Of a stretch of 64,000 nucleotides of DNA, positions 63,319 to 64,000 are shown in pieces. The DNA is taken from positions 1 to 64,000 of the forward strand of contig NZ_JTHN01000029.1 in NCBI RefSeq assembly GCF_001399685.1, written 5' to 3'. Position numbers and translations under genes: made by a program. The notes below the pieces were generated by a model that searched no databases, was not told where the DNA came from, and saw nothing but the letters and a program-made list of their open reading frames with translations. Within the stretch, counting starts at the first letter, position 1, and each line of letters starts with the position of its first letter. Source of the stretch: Paenibacillus sp. A3 (GTDB taxonomy: Bacteria; Bacillota; Bacilli; Paenibacillales; NBRC-103111).

Positions 63319-63525
63319 ATGAAATGGAAACAGTATGTAATCTATATCGCGGGCGGCGAACGGATCGGTACAATACGCGAAACATGCATAACCAACGCCA
63401 CTAAGCAATTCGTCGGTACACTCGACCGGCCCGCAAAGTATGAACTGTACGACAGGCACAACGCAACCGTTCGATACAACAATAATATTGGTCTCATGAA
63501 TGACTTTTTGGTCATGGAAGCGTAA
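63319..63525 (+). CDS. Small phage-type protein, 68 residues
   Basis: ATG at 63319 is preceded by GGGAGGAATGGGC; the ATG two codons earlier touches the ribosome site. It reads KWKQYVIYIAGGERIGTIRE, then LDRPAKYELYDRHNATVRYN. It starts 17 bp after the preceding gene, ending the visible plus-strand operon. No family recognised. Confidence 0.65.
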   Translation: MKWKQYVIYIAGGERIGTIRETCITNATKQFVGTLDRPAKYELYDRHNATVRYNNNIGLMNDFLVMEA

Positions 63526-63587
63526 ATGGCCCGCCTGACGAGGCCCGCGCGGAACGGGCCGAAACCTACCGGCACAAGCTGCATAGA

Positions 63588-63623
63588 AAATCCCCGCCAG
63601 CCTTACGAAGCCGGTGGGGATTT
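63588..63623. terminator. Hairpin between convergent genes
   Basis: AATCCCCGCC and GGTGGGGATT pair (one G-T) around a 14-nt loop. Short T-runs lie on both sides (TTTCGGTTT plus strand, TTTTCT minus strand). It probably ends both the plus operon and the minus gene at 63646. Confidence 0.7.
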
Positions 63624-63645
63624 CGGTTTGATAGGCCGTATTATT

Positions 63646-64000
63646 TCATTTCAATGTGCGTAAGTAACCTGAGCCTCTACATTCGTCCCAAGCTCTATGA
63701 TAACATTGCATAGTAAGCTTATACGAGTCTGATTTCGGCGCAATCAGCTCTCCTCCGCCCTCGTGCCCCCTATAGACCTTGAAAGAAGCAAGTTGTTCTT
63801 CTTGACCCTTATCATTGAGATATGAAAGTATAATTTCCGTGTATGAATGATCAAAGTCTTCTTCCGCTCTAGTATCCTTATAATGGTATGAAATTACTTT
63901 CCCTTCGGGAACCTTGAGGTCAACAGTGTGCGCGTACTGAGCAAGATCGGGCACCAGATCCGCCGCTTGACAATGATAGATCGCATCGCTGCAATCCCAA
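63646..64000 (-). CDS. Hypothetical protein, 5' end outside window
   Basis: The last 118 codons are visible; no in-frame stop or convincing start is seen up to 64000, so the gene continues past the edge. The protein is hydrophilic with VDLKVPEGKVISYHYKDTRA, EIILSYLNDKGQEEQLASFK and a C-terminal MQCYHRAWDECRGSG, with several Cys (also WDCSDAIYHC near the edge). I do not recognise it. A GTG at 63954 lacks a ribosome site. Confidence 0.6.
   Translation of the reverse strand, partial: WDCSDAIYHCQAADLVPDLAQYAHTVDLKVPEGKVISYHYKDTRAEEDFDHSYTEIILSYLNDKGQEEQLASFKVYRGHEGGGELIAPKSDSYKLTMQCYHRAWDECRGSGYLRTLK

Larger units (their letters stand above)
55279..64000. mobile_element. Integrated element (prophage-like) inside comM, right end outside window
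   Basis: Starts where comM is interrupted and runs out of the window (at least 8.7 kb). It is AT-rich up to about 58.8 kb, with phage or plasmid type genes: double-HTH regulator, Agr-like cassette, ATP-dependent ligase, type I toxin, UvrX/YolD, Cro/CI-like repressor with operators, and small phage proteins. No integrase, transposase or structural genes are in the visible part, and no attL direct repeat can be defined without the other end. Confidence 0.8.

Noticed and set aside
55279-64000. CRISPR array or tRNA attachment site in the element
   Set aside because: No regularly spaced repeats and no tRNA-like cloverleaf were seen; the insertion point is a protein gene.

Overview
The window looks like a chromosomal segment of a Gram-positive, motile, endospore-former relative, most likely Paenibacillus or a close member of the Paenibacillaceae. 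The basis is a complete Bacillus-type fla/che operon joined to codY-hslUV-trmFO-topA-dprA-sucDC on one side and to rpsB-tsf-pyrH-frr-uppS-cdsA-dxr-rasP-proS-polC on the other, with an archaeal-type ProRS, a short EF-Ts and Paenibacillus-style phage genes. No rRNA, tRNA or CRISPR array was seen.

Region 1 (1-12081, minus strand) is housekeeping. It holds translation factors (rpsB, tsf, frr, proS), UMP kinase, undecaprenyl and CDP-diglyceride synthesis, isoprenoid dxr, the site-2 protease RasP and the 5' part of polC, whose 3' end lies outside the window. A good vegetative promoter sits 154-190 bp ahead of rpsB, and intrinsic terminators divide the cluster.

Region 2 (12144-43297, minus strand) is the fla/che operon, about 37 tightly packed genes in transcription order: flgB-flgC-fliE-fliF-fliG-fliH-fliI-fliJ-motE-like-fliK-flgD-TIGR02530-flgE-swrD-fliL-fliM-fliY-cheY-fliO-fliP-fliQ-fliR-flhB-flhA-flhF-flhG-cheB-cheA-cheW-cheC-cheD-membrane protein-sigD-fapA-small protein-swrB-like-LysM-like protein. 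Structural, export, chemotaxis and sigma-factor genes are co-transcribed, so basal-body construction and the switch to sigma-D late genes are coupled. Many starts are GTG or TTG chosen by clear Shine-Dalgarno sites.

Region 3 (43472-53983, minus strand) carries codY, hslU, hslV, trmFO, topA, dprA, sucD, sucC and a zinc-ribbon protein. The xerC/codV gene that B. subtilis has between trmFO and clpQ is absent here.

Region 4 (54060-64000) starts with the plus-strand comM/yifB gene, cut after its conserved Asn-Pro-Cys-Pro motif by an integrated element that runs beyond the window. The visible 8.7 kb of the element is AT-rich at first and carries a double-HTH regulator and an Agr-like quorum-sensing cassette. 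That cassette has AgrB, an AgrD-like peptide, an AgrC-like membrane sensor with no kinase, and a stand-alone LytTR DNA-binding protein. Further on are an ATP-dependent DNA ligase, a type I holin-like toxin with a probable antisense RNA, a YolD/UvrX translesion-polymerase unit, a Cro/CI-like repressor with three operator-like repeats, and several small phage-type proteins. No integrase or structural gene is visible, so it may be a prophage or another integrative element.

The most unusual object is the kinase-less Agr/LytTR cassette at 56423-58124, whose precursor peptide has no Cys or Ser where the lactone ring should close.
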